64,000 bases of DNA. Origin: Fibrobacterota bacterium (lineage in GTDB: Bacteria > Fibrobacterota > Chitinivibrionia > Chitinivibrionales > Chitinispirillaceae). Positions within the stretch are counted from its first letter, which is position 1. Each line of letters begins with the position of its first letter. A program made the translations under genes and the position numbers. The stretch lies in assembly GCA_023412475.1 (NCBI GenBank), contig JAEYNR010000031.1, forward strand, positions 62,001-126,000. The letters run 5' to 3'. Shown here piece by piece: positions 61,811 to 64,000 of the stretch. Below the pieces are notes generated by a model that did not search any database, was not told where the DNA came from, and was given only the letters and a program-made list of their open reading frames with translations.

Positions 61811-62110
61811 TCAACTTTTGATAAATTCTGGAAAAAGCCAATGCCAATATTTTAAACAGATAAGAAAAGCTGTAATACTGGAGATTAGTCTCATAATCAA
61901 AGAAATATTAAGTGGGAACTGAAAACCAAACGTTTTAGTGACAAAATCGATGCCGGTTGCTGTGGCAACCAGAAATGCAGTAAAATAGAGCATTTTGTAA
62001 TAGGATTTTATTTTCATGGCATCACCTAAGCGTTTGCTCAAATACGCCAGTATCAGCATTAGAAGCATTGTCGAGATGTCGAAGAGGAAAATAAATTGTA
62101 AGGATACCAT
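61811..62110 (-). CDS. Small three-helix membrane protein (second of pair)
   Basis: 99 residues with about three hydrophobic helices: FIFLFDISTMLLMLILAYL, MLYFTAFLVATATGIDFV and LIMRLISSITAFLICLKYW. A basic loop lies between helices 1 and 2 (SKRLGDAMKIKSYYK). I recognise no family. It starts 4 bp after the gene before it and ends 12 bp before the receiver pair. Its place between a KaiC-like ATPase and receivers suggests a membrane sensor or anchor for that module. Confidence 0.75.
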   Translation of the reverse strand: MVSLQFIFLFDISTMLLMLILAYLSKRLGDAMKIKSYYKMLYFTAFLVATATGIDFVTKTFGFQFPLNISLIMRLISSITAFLICLKYWHWLFPEFIKS

Positions 62111-62114
62111 ATAA

Positions 62115-62426
62115 TTACCTGTTTCTGGTTTTCCTCATAGAGAAAAAGAGATTTAAAATGCCAATTGCAGACGAGAGACTGCTGCCGCTTAACAATAAAG
62201 AGGAAGCAATCTGTAATTGAGCAATTCCCATATTTTCTAAAATAATCGAAATAGTAAAGAGTATCGAAAGAAAAATTGAAATTATAAATGCCATCTTTGG
62301 TGATGGTTGATGAAGTCGTTTTTGGTAGAATGCAGAGATCAGCAGTGCCATAACATTAAGGCAGCTACTAAAAATAATATACCCGGAAAGGATAATTATA
62401 TCCGTACTTAAAGGCCAACTGTTCAT
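62115..62426 (-). CDS. Small three-helix membrane protein (first of pair)
   Basis: 103 residues with about three helices: IIILSGYIIFSSCLNVMALLI, MAFIISIFLSILFTISIIL and IASSLLLSGSSLSSAIGILNL. The ends are basic (FFSMRKTRNR). The layout is much like the next gene and may be a distant paralogue. Its ATG shares a base with the KaiC-like stop region (1-bp overlap), which implies tight translational coupling. Confidence 0.75.
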   Translation of the reverse strand: MNSWPLSTDIIILSGYIIFSSCLNVMALLISAFYQKRLHQPSPKMAFIISIFLSILFTISIILENMGIAQLQIASSLLLSGSSLSSAIGILNLFFSMRKTRNR

Positions 62427-63196
62427 TATTTTTTACCGAACACATTAATGAAAGCATCCTGCGGGGTTGAATGAGTTATTCCACTCATAATACCTTCCCT
62501 TCCACTGAACTTCGCCTCTACTTCGATTCCCTTAGATGTAATCCGGAAGCAGCGGATATCTTTCTGGTGATCACTGCCGCGCATCTTCAGAATGCATAGA
62601 GCTTTTTCGATTGCGCTGTCGATCTCCACATATCTTAAAAGAGTGTAGGAATCCACGATAAAGGGTACTTTGCTTGTAACATGGCTGACCTGGCCTAAGA
62701 GGTTATCATTTTCTCTTAGCAGGATACTGGTAACACCTTCTCTTTTTATGGCATTAATCAGGCGGGTTTCGATTTCCCTGAGTTCATATTGATCACTGAC
62801 CAGTGATTCGAAATGGGTCATACTATCGATTATTACCCGCTTAACCTGCATCTTTTCTACCAGAGTAACAAGTTCGCCATCCATTTTGTCAAATTCATCA
62901 AGGGTAGTCTGGGGATCTGAGAAGATGACTTTTAATTTTCCTTCCTCTTCCAGTTTTTTCAGATCCCAGCCAAACTGCATTGCATCATGATAGTATTGCT
63001 GTGGGAATTCTTCGAAGGTAATAATCAGGCCCGGCTCATCATACATTTTGATTCCATTATAGATGTATTGCATCGCGAGGGTGGTTTTACCTGTTCCGGG
63101 AGCACCTTCAAGCAGGTTTGCAGAGCCTCTGAGAAGTCCCCCGGAAATCATTTTGTCAAGAGCTTTAATTCCAAATGCAACTCTTTGTTCATTCAT
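62426..63196 (-). CDS. KaiC-like single-domain RecA-fold ATPase
   Basis: 256 residues: one KaiC domain rather than two as in clock KaiC. Walker A is GAPGTGKT (31-38), tandem catalytic Glu62-Glu63 is in TFEEFPQQ, and Walker B VIIDSM has Asp124. KaiC-type opening wording is also present (FGIKALDKMISGGLLRGS). About 30 residues at the C-terminus extend the core (REGIMSGITHST). Such proteins act as signalling or scaffold ATPases in archaea and bacteria. It is the first gene of the module and 18 bp after argF. Confidence 0.88.
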   Translation of the reverse strand: MNEQRVAFGIKALDKMISGGLLRGSANLLEGAPGTGKTTLAMQYIYNGIKMYDEPGLIITFEEFPQQYYHDAMQFGWDLKKLEEEGKLKVIFSDPQTTLDEFDKMDGELVTLVEKMQVKRVIIDSMTHFESLVSDQYELREIETRLINAIKREGVTSILLRENDNLLGQVSHVTSKVPFIVDSYTLLRYVEIDSAIEKALCILKMRGSDHQKDIRCFRITSKGIEVEAKFSGREGIMSGITHSTPQDAFINVFGKK

Positions 63197-63214
63197 AAAT
63201 CCACTCCCTTGAGC

Positions 63215-64000
63215 TCAGGAAAACAGGTGTAGAATTACAGCTTTTTGTACATGAAGCCGATTTTCAGCTTCATCGAATGCCATTGATTGTTTTGAATCAA
63301 GAACATCACTGGTAATTTCTTCGCCCCGGTGTGCTGGCAAACAGTGAGATACCAGCGCATCTCTGGGGGCAATCGATAGTATCTCCGCATTTAACTGAAA
63401 AGAAGCAAAATCACGGCGACGGAGCTCTGATTCGTGCTCTTGTCCCATACTGGTCCATACATCAGTATAAAGGACAGTGGCATTTTTAACTGCACACTTT
63501 AAGTCGCTGGTGACTTTAATTTCACTCCCAGTTGATTTAGCGATTGACTTACAGGTATTTAAAAGTTCTGCTGACGGGCAATAGTTATCTGGACAGACCA
63601 CAGAAAAGTCGTACCCGAGTTTTGCGCATAGTAACATTATTGAATTACATACATTGTTGCTGTCTCCAATAAAGACAATCTTTGGTTTCCCACCGTTTTT
63701 AAGGTGCTCCTGGAGAGTCATTCCGAATGCCAGGGCTTGACAGGGATGAAATTTATCGGTAAGAGCATTGATTACCGGTATTGAGCTGTGCTTTGCAAGC
63801 AGTTCCACTGTCTGGTGACTATAAGTTCTGGCAACAATCAGGTGTACGATTCTTTCTAAATTTCTGGCTACATCGGTAACACTTTCTCTTTTACCCATAC
63901 CAACCATTTCTGAGGCAAGATTTACCGCATGGCCTCCAAGTTCATTGATGGCGGTTTCAAAAGTAATACGTGTTCGCAATGAAGGCTTTTCAAAGATCAT
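63215..64000 (-). CDS. argF: Ornithine carbamoyltransferase, 5' end outside window
   Basis: 261 residues are visible. The coding sequence evidently continues beyond base 64000, because about 45-50 N-terminal residues usual before FEKPSLRTRITFE are absent. Carbamoyl-phosphate site residues are in SLRTR and a later FHPCQAL; ornithine-side motifs are DSNNVCNS, the DVWTSMGQE region and HCLPAHRGEEI. It makes citrulline from ornithine and carbamoyl phosphate in arginine synthesis. The SLRTR variant of the usual STRTR is also found in the family. It may be co-transcribed with the KaiC-like gene. Confidence 0.92.
   Translation of the reverse strand: MIFEKPSLRTRITFETAINELGGHAVNLASEMVGMGKRESVTDVARNLERIVHLIVARTYSHQTVELLAKHSSIPVINALTDKFHPCQALAFGMTLQEHLKNGGKPKIVFIGDSNNVCNSIMLLCAKLGYDFSVVCPDNYCPSAELLNTCKSIAKSTGSEIKVTSDLKCAVKNATVLYTDVWTSMGQEHESELRRRDFASFQLNAEILSIAPRDALVSHCLPAHRGEEITSDVLDSKQSMAFDEAENRLHVQKAVILHLFS

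Noticed and set aside
1..64000. tRNA, rRNA, tmRNA and riboswitch genes
   Set aside because: Scanned intergenic regions for T-loop (GGTTCGA) and other conserved motifs; nothing convincing was seen, though a covariance search could still find a small RNA.

Overview
The window looks like a chromosomal segment of an anaerobic, polysaccharide-degrading Gram-negative bacterium of the FCB superphylum. My best guess is Fibrobacterota (class Chitinivibrionia or close), held with moderate confidence. Reasons: secreted GH43, GH10 and GH8 enzymes and an esterase end in C-terminal modules resembling type IX (Por) sorting domains; there is an NfnAB-type electron-bifurcating transhydrogenase and an oxygen-sensitive hybrid-cluster protein (Hcp) behind an FNR-type box; and the intergenic spaces are rich in short dispersed and tandem repeats. 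No rRNA, tRNA, CRISPR array or intact insertion sequence was recognised.

Layout. 1-5.1 kb: two convergent multi-domain sensor kinases. 5.4-10.1 kb: a hemicellulose cluster (GH43, GH10 xylanase, MFS sugar porter) with a 123-bp MITE-like element. 10.3-17.4 kb: PAS/GAF/SpoIIE phosphatase, HtrA protease, an outer-membrane-type protein, a long simple-repeat tract and SppA. 17.8-19.5 kb: alkaline phosphatase. 19.5-22.9 kb: repeat-rich, gene-poor region with one unknown coiled-coil protein, an array of 43-bp palindromic repeats and an unexplained structured-RNA-like block. 22.9-25.3 kb: iron alcohol dehydrogenase, DUF2267 protein, unknown membrane protein. 25.4-29.5 kb (minus strand): rhodanese (EanB-like), EgtD-type methyltransferase (EanA-like), SufS, SufE. 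This is a probable anaerobic ergothioneine operon with its own sulfur-mobilising pair and is the most interesting locus. 29.8-34.2 kb: a methyltransferase, wreckage of secreted-protein genes, a TPM/nucleotidyltransferase/LemA operon, and an Rpn-nuclease pseudogene. 35.1-37.3 kb: nfnAB. 37.6-40.9 kb: a P-type cation ATPase carrying an N-terminal PTS EIIA domain. 41.4-44.4 kb: small unknown protein, rlmH, recG. 44.5-51.8 kb: membrane glycosyltransferase, esterase, a small ORF before dnaK, dnaK, NUDIX, GH8. 52.1-57.1 kb: MCP, hcp, GT-C-type membrane protein. 57.4-64.0 kb (minus): argF (partial), KaiC-like ATPase, two tiny membrane proteins, two stand-alone receivers, uvrA, adk.

Functionally, the secreted glycosidases and esterase would release xylo- and gluco-oligosaccharides, the sugar porter would import monosaccharides, and NfnAB and Hcp fit an anaerobic redox economy. 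The Ean operon would make a thiol antioxidant without oxygen. Several regulators (PAS kinases, the SpoIIE phosphatase, the KaiC/receiver module, a possible EIIA-gated pump) suggest heavy investment in signalling. All functional statements rest on motif recognition by eye; no database search was run.
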